DNA of 64,000 nt from Actinomyces massiliensis 4401292 (lineage in GTDB: Bacteria > Actinomycetota > Actinomycetes > Actinomycetales > Actinomycetaceae). Positions 1-8,318 of the stretch are shown piece after piece. The stretch spans positions 368,022 through 432,021 of the forward strand of contig NZ_JH711483.1 in the NCBI RefSeq assembly GCF_000269805.1, written 5' to 3'. The notes beneath the pieces were generated by a model, which worked only from the letters and a program-made list of their open reading frames with translations, searched no databases and was not told the DNA's origin. The stretch's first letter is position 1. Each line of letters starts with the position of its first letter. Position numbers and translations under genes: made by a program.

Positions 1-78
1 GGGATCGTCACCGCCTTCATCGGCGGGCCCGTGCTGCTGGCCATGGTCATTCGGCGCTCAGAGGCGGGGGCGCAATGA
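1..78 (+). CDS. FecCD-type iron-siderophore ABC permease, 3' end only
   Basis: The first 25 codons read GIVTAFIGGPVLLAMVIRRS and then EAGAQ before a TGA stop. A Gly-Pro-rich end followed by a hydrophobic helix and basic residues is the usual C-terminus of FecCD permeases (iron-siderophore or B12 import, inner membrane). The start lies outside the window. Its stop overlaps the ATG of the next permease (ATGA), so the two are probably translated together as a heterodimeric permease pair. The assignment leans partly on that neighbour. Confidence 0.7.
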   Translation, partial: GIVTAFIGGPVLLAMVIRRSEAGAQ

Positions 79-1241
79 GGCTGAATCCGCGGCGGCACCG
101 GGATCGGCAGGATCATCAGGGCCGTCAGGGCGTCCGGTCGGAGACCGCCCCCTCCGCCCCCTCCGCCTCCCACCGCCTCGGCCCGCCGGCCTCGCAGCAG
201 CGCCTGCCCCTGGGGGCCGGGCGGGCTCTCATGATTCACCGCCGGGCCCTCGTGGTCACCGGCCTGCTGATCCTGGCGGCCCTGGCGGTCATGGGCATCA
301 TGCTCGTGACGGGAGCCTATGAGCTCTCCGCCGCCGGTGCGCTGCGAGTCCTGGGAGGACAGGGCAGTGATCTGGACCGCTTCATCGTGCTCGGCCAGCG
401 CCTACCGCGGGCGATCGCCGCTGCGCTGGTGGGAGCGATGCTGGCGCTGTCGGGGGCGATCTTCCAAAGTCTGTCGCGCAACCCTCTGGGGAGCCCCGAT
501 ATCGTCGGCTTCACCACGGGCGCCTCCACCGGGGGACTGGTGGTTATCCTGCTGAGCGCCGCCTCCTCCACCCTCCAGATCGCCACCGGCACGATCCTGG
601 GTGGCTTCGCCACCGCGGCCGTCGTCGTCCTGGTGGCTCTACGGCGCGGAGTCGGCGGGGAGACCCTGGTGCTGGCCGGTATCGCGCTGTCGGAGATGCT
701 CTCGGCCACCAACGACTACTTGATCTCCCGAGCCACGATTCAGGATGCCGAGGTGGCCAAGGCCTGGCAGTACGGCTCCTTCAACGCCATCACCTGGACC
801 CAGGTGCGCCCGCTGATCCTGGCGGCTGTCGTACTCCTTCCCCTGGTCGTCTGGCTCACGCGGCCCGCAGGTATTCTGGAGCTGGGCGACGACGCCGCCA
901 CCGGCCTGGGGCTGAGCACCGCCCGGGTGCGCGGGGCCATGCTCGGCTACGGCGTCGTCCTGGCCGCCGTGTGCGTGGCCGTCTCCGGGCCGATCGGCTT
1001 CCTGGCCCTGGCGGCCCCGCAGCTGGCGCGGCGGGTGAGCCGGACCGCCGGGATCACCATGGCGGCCTCGGCGGCCATGGGCGCCCTCGTCCTGGCCGGG
1101 GCCGACCTGCTGGCGCAGCGCCTGCTCTCCCCCTTCCAGATCCCGGTGGGGCTTCTTAGCGCCGCCTGCGGCGGGCTCTACCTCATCTGGCTCCTGGTGA
1201 TCCCCTCCGAGCGCATGGGTGGCCGCGAGTCTCCCGCGTGA
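75..1241 (+). CDS. FecCD-type iron-siderophore ABC transporter permease
   Basis: This is an inner-membrane permease subunit of a BtuC/FecCD-family importer, expected to move ferric siderophore or heme with an ATPase and a binding protein that are not in the window. The protein is strongly hydrophobic. Family landmarks are RLPRAIAAALVGAMLALSGA near residues 110-130, RNPLGSPDIVG near 135, and a GPIGFLALAAPQLAR loop near 305. It overlaps the upstream permease by 4 nt. The first 52 residues are Arg/Pro-rich and not typical; ATG 231 (MIHRRALVVTGLL) gives a normal-length protein of 336 residues and may be the true start, although the ATGA overlap favours 75. The substrate is not readable from the sequence. 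Confidence 0.85.
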   Translation: MRLNPRRHRDRQDHQGRQGVRSETAPSAPSASHRLGPPASQQRLPLGAGRALMIHRRALVVTGLLILAALAVMGIMLVTGAYELSAAGALRVLGGQGSDLDRFIVLGQRLPRAIAAALVGAMLALSGAIFQSLSRNPLGSPDIVGFTTGASTGGLVVILLSAASSTLQIATGTILGGFATAAVVVLVALRRGVGGETLVLAGIALSEMLSATNDYLISRATIQDAEVAKAWQYGSFNAITWTQVRPLILAAVVLLPLVVWLTRPAGILELGDDAATGLGLSTARVRGAMLGYGVVLAAVCVAVSGPIGFLALAAPQLARRVSRTAGITMAASAAMGALVLAGADLLAQRLLSPFQIPVGLLSAACGGLYLIWLLVIPSERMGGRESPA

Positions 1242-1450
1242 GTCCGGGTTCGGGAATCGAGTGGGCGGCGTGGTCGATGCTCGGTCGCGGCCCGATCCGG
1301 CGCGTGCCCGTCCGAGTCGCCTGTAGAGCCCGTTGTTCCGAAACGCCTATAGCGCAAGGCTTCAACTCATTGAATCCCTGATCGGGCCGATCCCCCTTCG
1401 GGGTTGAGGTTGCGCATGCATACGACCTGATAGCGGCTCGGGGCGGGACG

Positions 1451-1583
1451 TGTCCAAAACGGAGGAGATTAAAGCACCGTTGGTCTCGGTTCCCACGGGA
1501 AACTCGGCTCTAACGCTGCTCTGGACAGCGCGTTTGATTCTCTGTCTTCTTGGTGGCGGGTGAAAAATCCTCCGTTTTGGACA
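1451..1583. repeat. MITE-like element with perfect inverted ends
   Basis: The 16 bases at 1451-1466 (TGTCCAAAACGGAGGA) recur exactly as the reverse complement at 1568-1583; including the flanking CG on each side the arms are 18 bp. The 101 bp between them contain no convincing gene. Short length, perfect ends and lack of coding capacity suggest a miniature transposable element. A second element at 55733-55852 begins with the same eight bases, TGTCCAAA. No target duplication is obvious. Confidence 0.6.
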
Positions 1584-1664
1584 CGACGAGGCGAAGCTTG
1601 TTCATAGAGCCGTCCACGTCCTGTGTTTCTGTGGGTCAGGACCCGCTGGCACGACGCTGTGGAT

Positions 1665-1979
1665 GACTCTCACTGCGGGTGCAGCCACTGATCTTGGCGA
1701 CAACATGCTCGTGCTCATGGCCGTCTGGCTCGCTCGGCCCGCGGGCATCCTGGAGTTGGGCGATAGTACCGCGACAGGCCCGGGACTGGGGGCGCCCGGG
1801 TGCGCGAGACCATGCTCGGCTAGACCCTCGTCCTGATCTGAGCCGGTCAGCTCGCTCAGCGCCTGTTCGCACAGCGACTGCTCGCTCCCTCCTTCCAGAT
1901 CCCGGTGGGGCTGCTGTCCATTGCATCGGGCGGCCTCCACCTCACCTGGCTGTTGGTGATCCCCACGGAGAATCCCTGA
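1665..1979 (+). pseudogene. decayed partial copy of FecCD permease C-terminus
   Basis: The stretch aligns by eye with the 3' third of the intact permease at 75-1241. GCAGCCACTGATCTTGGCGA matches the region near 805, the segment encoding VWLARPAGILELGD matches VWLTRPAGILELGD, and the end encoding SFQIPVGLLSIASGG then LHLTWLLVIP closely resembles the intact C-terminus. The middle is deleted, and in-frame stops follow ETMLG. There is no usable start. It is best read as the remains of a tandem duplication or of a second transporter operon. Confidence 0.7.
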
Positions 1980-2123
1980 AACCCCTGAGCATCGCACCAG
2001 GGCGGAGCCCGGGCTGAAGGTCGCTGACGTCGGCGATTGCGTGGCCCATGAGGGCCTTGTGGAGTAGCGTCCACGGTGCTCGCAATACTGCAGCGAGCCC
2101 TGCTGCCCAGCTGAAAGGACCGT
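1980..2123. other. upstream region of ltrA
   Basis: No gene is seen. The bases before ATG 2124 include a GAAAGGAC ribosome-binding-site-like run about 8 nt upstream of the start. Together with the MITE-like element and the pseudogene, this accounts for the whole 1242-2123 gap; 1242-1450 shows nothing recognisable. Confidence 0.4.
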
Positions 2124-3320
2124 ATGCCCGGCATGCCCAGCACTGACCATGACCTGGAGGTAGCCCCCGGCGAGGAGCAGGACGTCACCAAGCTCGAGCT
2201 CTTCTTCGATCTCATCTACGTCTTCGCCGTCTCCCAGCTCTCCGAGCACCTCCTGGACAACCTCACCTGGCGCGGCGCCCTGGAGACCCTGGTGATGTCC
2301 CTGACGGTCTTCGGGGTGTGGGCCACCACCACCTATGAGTCCACGATGGTGCTGTCCAGACGGCGTACGGCGCGCTACCTCCTGATGGGCGTGATGGTGA
2401 TCGGCCTGATCATGAACGCCTCCATCACCCGGGCCTTCGAGCACTCGCCGTGGATGTTCGTCGCCCCGCTGCTGGCCATCCAGATCGGCAGGCCGCTGCT
2501 GACCCGGCGAGTGGACGTTCTGCCCGCCATGCGTCTACACCGCATCAACATGGTGGTGTGGGCGGCGGTCTCGGCCGTGCCCTGGGTGGTGGGCGCCCTG
2601 GTCGACGAGCACAGCCGCCTCGTCTGGTGGGCGGCGGCCGCCGCCATCGACCTGCTGGGCATGCGCCTGCGTCACCCGGTGCCGGGCCTGCCCGTGCCCG
2701 GCCGCGACGAGATCGACTTCGACCTGCCCCACCAGATCGAGCGCTGCCAGCTCTTCCTCATCATCTGCCTGGGCGAGGCCATCCTCACCACCGGCAACGC
2801 GATCATCCACGGCCTGGACGAGCCCTTGGTCGTGGCGGCCGGAGTGACCTCCCTACTCGTCATCATCGGCGTGTGGGCGCTGTTCTTCGGCCCGGCCAAT
2901 GAGGAGCACGTCCTGGCCCCCATGACCTCCGAGGCCCACGGCGACGACCCGGCCGCCAACGTCTCACTGGCCGTCCTGGCCACCAACGGCCAGCAGGTCC
3001 TCGTCCTGGGCATGGTGGCCCTGGCCGTCGGGGCGGAGGTCGTGGTGGCCGAACCGGCTGAGCCGATCGCGCCGGCGGCCGTCATGGCGCTGTTCGGCGG
3101 CATGGTCATCTGCGTCACCGCGTTCTGGTTCTTCCTCACGCGCTCGGCGGGCCGCAGCATGTGGGTCAGCCTGGCGGCCTGCGATGCCGTCCTCATCTGC
3201 GCTGCGGGAGTGTCCGTGCTCGCTGGCCTGTCCGGGATCGCGGTGATGGGGCTGCTCGTGGTCGTGACGGCCTCGACCGCCTGGGGCTTCAACCGGGAGG
3301 CCCGTCTTCTGGCTCGATAA
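2124..3320 (+). CDS. LtrA family (low temperature requirement A) membrane protein
   Basis: The 398-residue polytopic membrane protein has the LtrA N-terminal signature: a short acidic leader followed by VTKLELFFDLIYVFAVSQLS near residues 20-40. At least eight hydrophobic helices follow. A conserved-looking DLPHQIERCQLFLIICLGEA motif lies near 200-220. LtrA was named from Listeria growth in the cold, but its biochemical role is unknown. It stands alone between the iron permease remnants and the convergent mod genes, with a GAAAGGAC Shine-Dalgarno-like site before the ATG. The family call is firm; no substrate is suggested. Confidence 0.85.
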   Translation: MPGMPSTDHDLEVAPGEEQDVTKLELFFDLIYVFAVSQLSEHLLDNLTWRGALETLVMSLTVFGVWATTTYESTMVLSRRRTARYLLMGVMVIGLIMNASITRAFEHSPWMFVAPLLAIQIGRPLLTRRVDVLPAMRLHRINMVVWAAVSAVPWVVGALVDEHSRLVWWAAAAAIDLLGMRLRHPVPGLPVPGRDEIDFDLPHQIERCQLFLIICLGEAILTTGNAIIHGLDEPLVVAAGVTSLLVIIGVWALFFGPANEEHVLAPMTSEAHGDDPAANVSLAVLATNGQQVLVLGMVALAVGAEVVVAEPAEPIAPAAVMALFGGMVICVTAFWFFLTRSAGRSMWVSLAACDAVLICAAGVSVLAGLSGIAVMGLLVVVTASTAWGFNREARLLAR

Positions 3321-3428
3321 CGGGTCGCCCGTGCGGGCCGGAGATCGGCTGACAGGGGCGAACGGTCGGCAGTGATGGGTGCTGTCGAGTGCGCGGGATT
3401 CTCGTGCCCGGGTCATTCGGTCGCTCAG

Positions 3429-5588
3429 TCACTCAGCACGCTCGGCGGCGCTCTCCTCCGCGCCCGCTCGGCTCCGGCGTGCGGCCGAGTCGCGCTCGCG
3501 CCGGGGTACGATGCGCACCTCGACGGCCTTGATAGCGCACCACAGCTCCTGGTCGACGGCGATGCCCATCTCGGCGACGGCGCCTGCGGTGACCGCGGCG
3601 CGGATGGTCTGCCCGCCGGTCAGGCGCACCTCAACACTTACCAGGGCGCCGGCCCGGTCCACTCCGGTGACTCTGCCCGCCAGGACATTGCGCGGCGAGC
3701 CCTGGGGAGGCTCCCGGTACATGGCCACGGCGTCCGGCGGCACCAGGGCGATGCCGGGCCCGCCGAGGCGCAGGCTCTCGCGGCTCCCACCGGCTCCCTC
3801 GCCATCCCAGCTATCGCCGTCATCGCCGCCGTCGCTTCGAGGGCGCCCGTGAACAACCTGTCCCTCATCCAGCTTCAAGGCCGGACTCTCGTCGTCGCCT
3901 GCCAGCCGCCCGGTCAGGACCGCGGTGCCGGTAAGCCTTGCGGCGAAGTCCGAGACCGGCGCGGCCAGCACCTCGGCTGTGGTTCCGCGCTCAGCCACCC
4001 GGCCGTTCTCCAGGACGACGACGTCCTCGGCCAGGGCGGTGATGTCCAGGACGTCATGGGTGACCAGCAGGACCGTCAGCCCCTCCTCCGCGGCCCGGCG
4101 CGCCACCAGGCGCCGCATCTCCCGGCGCGCGGTGACGTCCAGGGCCGACATCGGCTCGTCGAGGACCAGCAGGCGCGGGCTCGTCGCCAGGGCCCGGGCG
4201 AGCGCCACGCGAGCCGCCTGCCCGCCCGAGAGCTCGGAGCCCCGACGAGCGGCGAGGTGCTCAACTCCGGCCGACTCCAGTTCGGCATGGGCGCGCTCGC
4301 GGGCGGCGCCTTTGGTGACATGGCGGCAGCGCGGCCCGAAGGCGACATTGTCCAGGACGCTCATGTGGGTGAAGATCCCCGGGGCCTGGGACAGCAGGGC
4401 GACGTCGCGACGACCGGCGGGCACGAAGCCGCTCGGGCCATCCAGCTCCCGCTCGCCCAGGAGCACCCGGCCGCCATCGGCGTCGAGCAGGCCGGCCACG
4501 ACCCCGCAGACGGTCGACTTGCCCGAACCGTTGGGGCCGATGAGGGCGAGCGTGCGTCCGGCCCCGACCTCCAGGTCCGCGGTGACATTCCGTTGGGCGG
4601 AGGCGAAGGAGACGTGGAGATCCAGGCCGCGGGGCGCGGTGGGGACGGGGCGGGAGGCCGTCGTCGAGCGCGGCGATGACATCTGGGCGCGCCGAGACGG
4701 ATGCGGCAGGCGGCGCACGAGCTCGGGCCAGGAGATGTTGGTCGCCCCCACGATGAGGAAGGACATGGCGATGAGCACCACCGCCAGTGCCAGAGAGGTC
4801 GCCGTGTCGTTCTCCCGCTCCAGATAGATCGCCAGCGGCATGGTGCGCGTCACCCCCTCCTTGGAGCCGGCGAAGGCGATGGTCGCTCCGAACTCGCCCA
4901 GGCTCCTGCCCAGGGCGAGTGCTGTGCCGCGGGCCAGGGCCGGTCCCACCAGCGGCAGGGTGATGCGCGTCAGCAGCGTCCACGGGCCCGTGCCCAGAGT
5001 CCGGGCGATCGTCTCGACGTGGGTGTCGCGGCTGCGCAGCGCGGCCTCGAGGGTCACCACGAGGTAGGGCATGGCGACGAAGACCTGTGCGATGACGACG
5101 GCCGTGGTCGTGAAGGAGATCTGCACGTCCATGACGCTCAGGGTCCGCCCGAGCAGACCCCGCTTGCCCAACGTCGCCAGCAGGGCGATTCCCGCCACTA
5201 CCGGCGGCATGGTCATCGGCAGCACTGCGAGCACGCGGCCCACGCGCACGCCTCGCCACTGCCGCGCCAGCAGGAGCGCCAACGGCACGCCGAGGCAGAC
5301 CGAGATCGCGGTGGCGATGGCGCAGGTGCGCAGCGACAGGCCCAGAGCGCGGGTGGCCGCCTGCGACGTCAGCAGCGTCGGCAGCTCTGTCCAGGCCACG
5401 CGCGTGCCCAGTCCGACGAAGGGCAGGACGATGGCGCAGGCGCCGAGCACGCCGAGTGCGAGCACGGGCAGCGGAAGCGGCGAGTGGGCGGCTCGTGATT
5501 GGCCGCGGCGCTTGCCGGAGCGGGAGGCGGACCCCGGCTCGGTGGCGGCACCGGGTTCGGCCGGGCGGGTGGAGGCGCGGAGTGTCAC
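3429..5588 (-). CDS. modBC: fused molybdate ABC transporter permease and ATPase (ModB-ModC)
   Basis: One 719-residue chain joins two subunits that are usually separate. Residues about 40-290 form a ModB-like permease with an EAA-loop sequence (IARTLGTGPWTLLTRITLP). Residues about 320-560 form an ABC ATPase with Walker A GPNGSGKS near 353, signature LSGGQ near 453, Walker B LLVLDEP and H-loop THD. Residues about 625-700 look like a molybdate-binding TOBE domain (NVLAGRVTGVDRAGALVSVE). It imports molybdate, possibly tungstate, with ModA encoded 247 bp upstream on the same strand. Supply of Mo to the nar enzyme nearby supports the substrate. The fusion has no frameshift or internal stop. Confidence 0.9.
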   Translation of the reverse strand: MTLRASTRPAEPGAATEPGSASRSGKRRGQSRAAHSPLPLPVLALGVLGACAIVLPFVGLGTRVAWTELPTLLTSQAATRALGLSLRTCAIATAISVCLGVPLALLLARQWRGVRVGRVLAVLPMTMPPVVAGIALLATLGKRGLLGRTLSVMDVQISFTTTAVVIAQVFVAMPYLVVTLEAALRSRDTHVETIARTLGTGPWTLLTRITLPLVGPALARGTALALGRSLGEFGATIAFAGSKEGVTRTMPLAIYLERENDTATSLALAVVLIAMSFLIVGATNISWPELVRRLPHPSRRAQMSSPRSTTASRPVPTAPRGLDLHVSFASAQRNVTADLEVGAGRTLALIGPNGSGKSTVCGVVAGLLDADGGRVLLGERELDGPSGFVPAGRRDVALLSQAPGIFTHMSVLDNVAFGPRCRHVTKGAARERAHAELESAGVEHLAARRGSELSGGQAARVALARALATSPRLLVLDEPMSALDVTARREMRRLVARRAAEEGLTVLLVTHDVLDITALAEDVVVLENGRVAERGTTAEVLAAPVSDFAARLTGTAVLTGRLAGDDESPALKLDEGQVVHGRPRSDGGDDGDSWDGEGAGGSRESLRLGGPGIALVPPDAVAMYREPPQGSPRNVLAGRVTGVDRAGALVSVEVRLTGGQTIRAAVTAGAVAEMGIAVDQELWCAIKAVEVRIVPRRERDSAARRSRAGAEESAAERAE

Positions 5589-5835
5589 GTCATCAAACCT
5601 GTCACATCATGTGGGCCGGCGTCCGAGCGGGACGCCGGCCCAGGCCGGGGTGAATTCTGGTGAAATCTGGCGAATCAGAGGGGGGCGAGTGCAGTGCGGC
5701 CGGCCCCCTCGGTGCGGCCAGTGCGGCCGGCCCAGCCAGCCCAGTCGGCGCAACCCGCACAGTCGGCCGGGCTCAGTCGGCTGAGCAGGTCAGGTCGGCC
5801 CAGCCGGCCCAGCCGGTCGAGCGCACTGCCGGCCG
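5589..5835 (-). other. modA-modBC spacer with GC-rich short repeats
   Basis: There is no gene. Beyond the hairpin at 5613-5641, bases about 5690-5825 are an imperfect run of CGGCCCAG/CCAGTCGG-like units, a simple-sequence block likely to vary by slippage. The spacer separates two genes that should be co-expressed, so it may tune the level of the permease/ATPase relative to the binding protein. Confidence 0.4.
5613..5641 (-). terminator. strong hairpin between modA and modBC
   Basis: GGGCCGGCGTCC at 5613-5624 is followed by a 5-nt loop and its perfect reverse complement at 5630-5641, a 12-bp GC-only stem. It lies downstream of modA and 25 bp upstream of the modBC start in the direction of transcription. 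No U-run follows, so it may stabilise the modA mRNA end or attenuate read-through rather than act as a classical terminator. Confidence 0.5.
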
Positions 5836-6738
5836 TCAGTTGGACTCGCCGGACTCAGCGGGTTCGGTGGCCTCGGTGGATTTCTCCATCGCCGGCTTGG
5901 TCGCGGCGGCCGAGTCGGCGGGAGCCCCGAACTTGTAGGTGTTCTGCAGGATCTCCTGGCCCTTGTCGGAGAGCACGAAGTCGACGAAGGCCTTGCCTCC
6001 GGCCTCGTTCTTCGAGGAGGAGGTTGTGGCGATCGGGTAGTGGTTGACGACGCCGAGATCCGGGATCGTGATCTCCTCGGTGCCCTTGGCTGTCGCGGCG
6101 TCCGTGACGTAGACGATCCCGGCATCGGCCTCGCCGGACTCGACCTTGCTCCGCACGTCACTGACCTTGGTCTCCTTCGAAGCCGGATTGGCGAGGGTGA
6201 CGCCGGTGGTCTCCTCCATCTTCTTGGTCGCGGTGCCGCAGGGGACGTGGGACTCGGGGTCGCAGATGACGAGGTTGACGCCCTCGGCGTTCAGGGAGTC
6301 GTCGAAACCGGTGATGCCGGCCGGATTGCCCTCGGGGACGATGATGCTCAGGGTGTTAGTGGCGAACTCCTGCGGATCGCCCACGAGCCCCTGGCTGACG
6401 GCGCTGTCCATGATGTCGGTGTCGGCGGTGGCCAGGACGTCCGCGGCCGAGCCCTCGGACAAATTGGACAGGAGCTCCTGAGAGCCCAGGAACTCGAAGT
6501 TGACGGTGGCGTCGGGGTTGGCCTCTTGGAAGGCGGCGCCGATGTCCTCATAGGCCTTCTTCAGCGAGGCCGCTGCGAAGACATTGATCTCTCCGGAGAC
6601 CTGTTCGGCGGCCGCTCCCGAGGAGGCGGCGTCGGAGGCCTCCGTCGTGGGGGTGGAGGCCGAGCCCCCGCAGGCGGCGAGCGAGACGGCGGATAGGAGG
6701 GCGACGGCGGCCAGGGCCGCGCGACGGTGCATGCGCAT
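5836..6738 (-). CDS. modA: molybdate-binding lipoprotein ModA
   Basis: This is the extracytoplasmic molybdate receptor of the ModABC importer, about 300 residues. A lipoprotein signal occupies the N-terminus: a basic MRMHRR start, a hydrophobic core and lipobox LAAC with Cys23. The mature part carries ModA features: INVFAAASLKKAYEDIGAAF, a phosphate-binding-like GSQELLSNLSEGSAADV stretch, and SDVRSKVESGEADAGIVYVTDA toward the C-terminus. ATG 6738 was chosen because AAAGGA precedes it by 8 nt; an earlier in-frame ATG at 6807 would only prepend a non-signal leader. Modest Thr/Ser/Ala-rich low complexity follows Cys23. Confidence 0.92.
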   Translation of the reverse strand: MRMHRRAALAAVALLSAVSLAACGGSASTPTTEASDAASSGAAAEQVSGEINVFAAASLKKAYEDIGAAFQEANPDATVNFEFLGSQELLSNLSEGSAADVLATADTDIMDSAVSQGLVGDPQEFATNTLSIIVPEGNPAGITGFDDSLNAEGVNLVICDPESHVPCGTATKKMEETTGVTLANPASKETKVSDVRSKVESGEADAGIVYVTDAATAKGTEEITIPDLGVVNHYPIATTSSSKNEAGGKAFVDFVLSDKGQEILQNTYKFGAPADSAAATKPAMEKSTEATEPAESGESN

Positions 6739-7164
6739 GGAAGTGGTCCTTTCGTCATGGGTCCCGTGTGACAGAGGGCCTGTGCCGGTTGGCGGTGAGC
6801 TGAGCAATGACGGCTCGCAGCCGACGAGCGGCCGGCTAGTTGTTGACTACCGGCCGACTCAACGTCGGGTCGTGGTTGGCTGCTAACCGATTCAGAGTCT
6901 CATGTGGCCGGGCCAGATGAAAAGCGAATGAGTTCGGGTGTCCGAAAAGTTTGGAGGTCGGCATCGTCGCGAGTTGATCGAGCGCGTCCGAAATCCCTCT
7001 GATCTGGTGCGGCCGGTGCGCGCATGTCCTGTTGGCCCGCGGTCAGGCGGACCGATCTCGGTGCGGAGGTGCTCGGTTGGTTAACACCGCTGTCAGGGGC
7101 GGTAGGCGCTGATGCCTGGGTGAGCCGGGATGCTTGACACGCTCTGCAGGACTGCTGCCCTGCA
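6739..7164. other. modA upstream region
   Basis: No gene is seen. It should hold the modA promoter. One isolated copy of the 22-bp-family motif (GACCGATCTCGGTGCGGA) lies at 7050-7067. No convincing molybdate-repressor palindrome could be picked out by eye. Confidence 0.35.
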
Positions 7165-7488
7165 CTCTGTCGGTGTCCGCGTGGTCTGCGTGGGCTGGGG
7201 GTGGTGGGTGTTGCACACTCGCGCGTGCTCTGCGTCGGTGGGAACCGCGGAATCATGCGGGACAGCAATGTCAGTAGCGGTCACGGTTCCGCTCCCATGT
7301 GCAACACCGACGACAACCACGCCCCACACCGAGATCGGTCCACTTCCGGCACGAGATCGGTCCAGGTCAGCCCGGCCAACCCGACGTCGAGGCACGCACG
7401 ACAAGCTCGAGGGCGAAGGCCGCATGCCGCACCTCAGAACCATTGGCGAGCAGCAGGCCCGCAGCAGCGCAACCGATCTCGGTGCGGA
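7165..7488. repeat. long intergenic repeat element, copy 1
   Basis: About 324 bp are nearly identical (roughly 95 %, about a dozen mismatches plus a small indel) to 35154-35475. It contains an 11-bp inverted repeat, GGTGTTGCACA at 7207-7217 and TGTGCAACACC at 7298-7308. Inside that is a second pairable stem (GGAACCG/CGGTTCC). Two inverted copies of the ACCGATCTCGG motif sit at 7328-7362, and the element ends in a direct copy at 7472. Both copies lie between two minus-strand genes, downstream of one (narI here) and upstream of the next (modA here). No ORF in it has a codon pattern like its neighbours. Confidence 0.75.
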
Positions 7489-7511
7489 AGCGGACCGATC
7501 TCGGTGGAGTT
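7472..7511 (+). repeat. 22-bp-period repeat, two units, at narI 3' end
   Basis: ACCGATCTCGGTG begins at 7472 and again at 7494, exactly 22 bp apart, finishing about 13 bp beyond the narI stop. The core ACCGA-TC-TCGGT is itself an interrupted palindrome. See the other arrays at 27647-27728 and 35459-35540. Confidence 0.65.
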
Positions 7512-7523
7512 GGCGGCAGTCGG

Positions 7524-8318
7524 TCAGGCGCCCTGCGAGGGGGTGACGTCGTCGAAGCCCTGGTTGCCGGTTCCCTGGGTGCGCACGGGCGTCCATCCGC
7601 GGCGCGGAGCGGCGGCGGAGGTCGCCCCCTCCCGCGAGCGGTAGACGACGTAGGGCCTGGTCATGTACCCCACCGGGACGCTCACCACGTGGACCAGCCG
7701 GGTGAAGGGCCAGATGGCGAAGAGCAGCAGGCCGGCCACGATGTGCAGCTTGAACACCGTCGGCACATCGGCCATGAGCTCGGGCTGGGGATTGAGCAGG
7801 AAGATCGAGCGGAACCACGGGCTGATGGTCTCGCGGTAGTCGTAGCCGCCGTGCAGACCGCCCAGCAGCTGGGTGGAGACCGTCGCCCACGCTCCCAGGC
7901 AGATCGGCACGAGCAGGAGGACGTACATGATCTTGTCGTTGGTCGTCGTCGCCAGGCGCACGGACTTGACGACGATCCGCCGGTAGATCAGGCCGCCCAG
8001 GCCCACCAGTGTCATGATTCCCGCCAGCGTGCCGGGAATGACCGCCATGAGGTGGTAGACGTGCTCGGGGATGCCGGCCGCCTCGGTCCAGTCCTTGGGG
8101 ACCCCCAGGCCCATGCCGTGGCCGGCGGCCACGAACAGGATGCCGAAGTGGAATAGCGGGGAGGACCAGCGCAGGATCCGCGACTCGTTCCACTGGGAGG
8201 ATCGGCTCGTCCAGCCGAACTGGTCGTTGCGGTAGCGCCACACCAGTCCCGCGCCCAGAAGGAAGAACGACACGTACGGCAGGGCGATCCACAGGAAGTA
8301 CTGCTCGAAGGCGCTCAT
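7524..8318 (-). CDS. narI: respiratory nitrate reductase gamma subunit (cytochrome b)
   Basis: NarI is the membrane anchor that oxidises quinol and passes electrons through two b hemes to NarH. The 264-residue product has five hydrophobic helices, typical family length, and histidines in the expected helices (LFHFGILFVAAGHGMGLG near 55-72 and LHIVAGLLLFAIWPFTRLVH near 195-215), which are the likely heme ligands. Its ATG overlaps the narJ stop by 4 nt, so it is the last gene of a narGHJI operon. The C-terminal 25 residues are a variable tail rich in Gly/Thr. Confidence 0.95.
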   Translation of the reverse strand: MSAFEQYFLWIALPYVSFFLLGAGLVWRYRNDQFGWTSRSSQWNESRILRWSSPLFHFGILFVAAGHGMGLGVPKDWTEAAGIPEHVYHLMAVIPGTLAGIMTLVGLGGLIYRRIVVKSVRLATTTNDKIMYVLLLVPICLGAWATVSTQLLGGLHGGYDYRETISPWFRSIFLLNPQPELMADVPTVFKLHIVAGLLLFAIWPFTRLVHVVSVPVGYMTRPYVVYRSREGATSAAAPRRGWTPVRTQGTGNQGFDDVTPSQGA

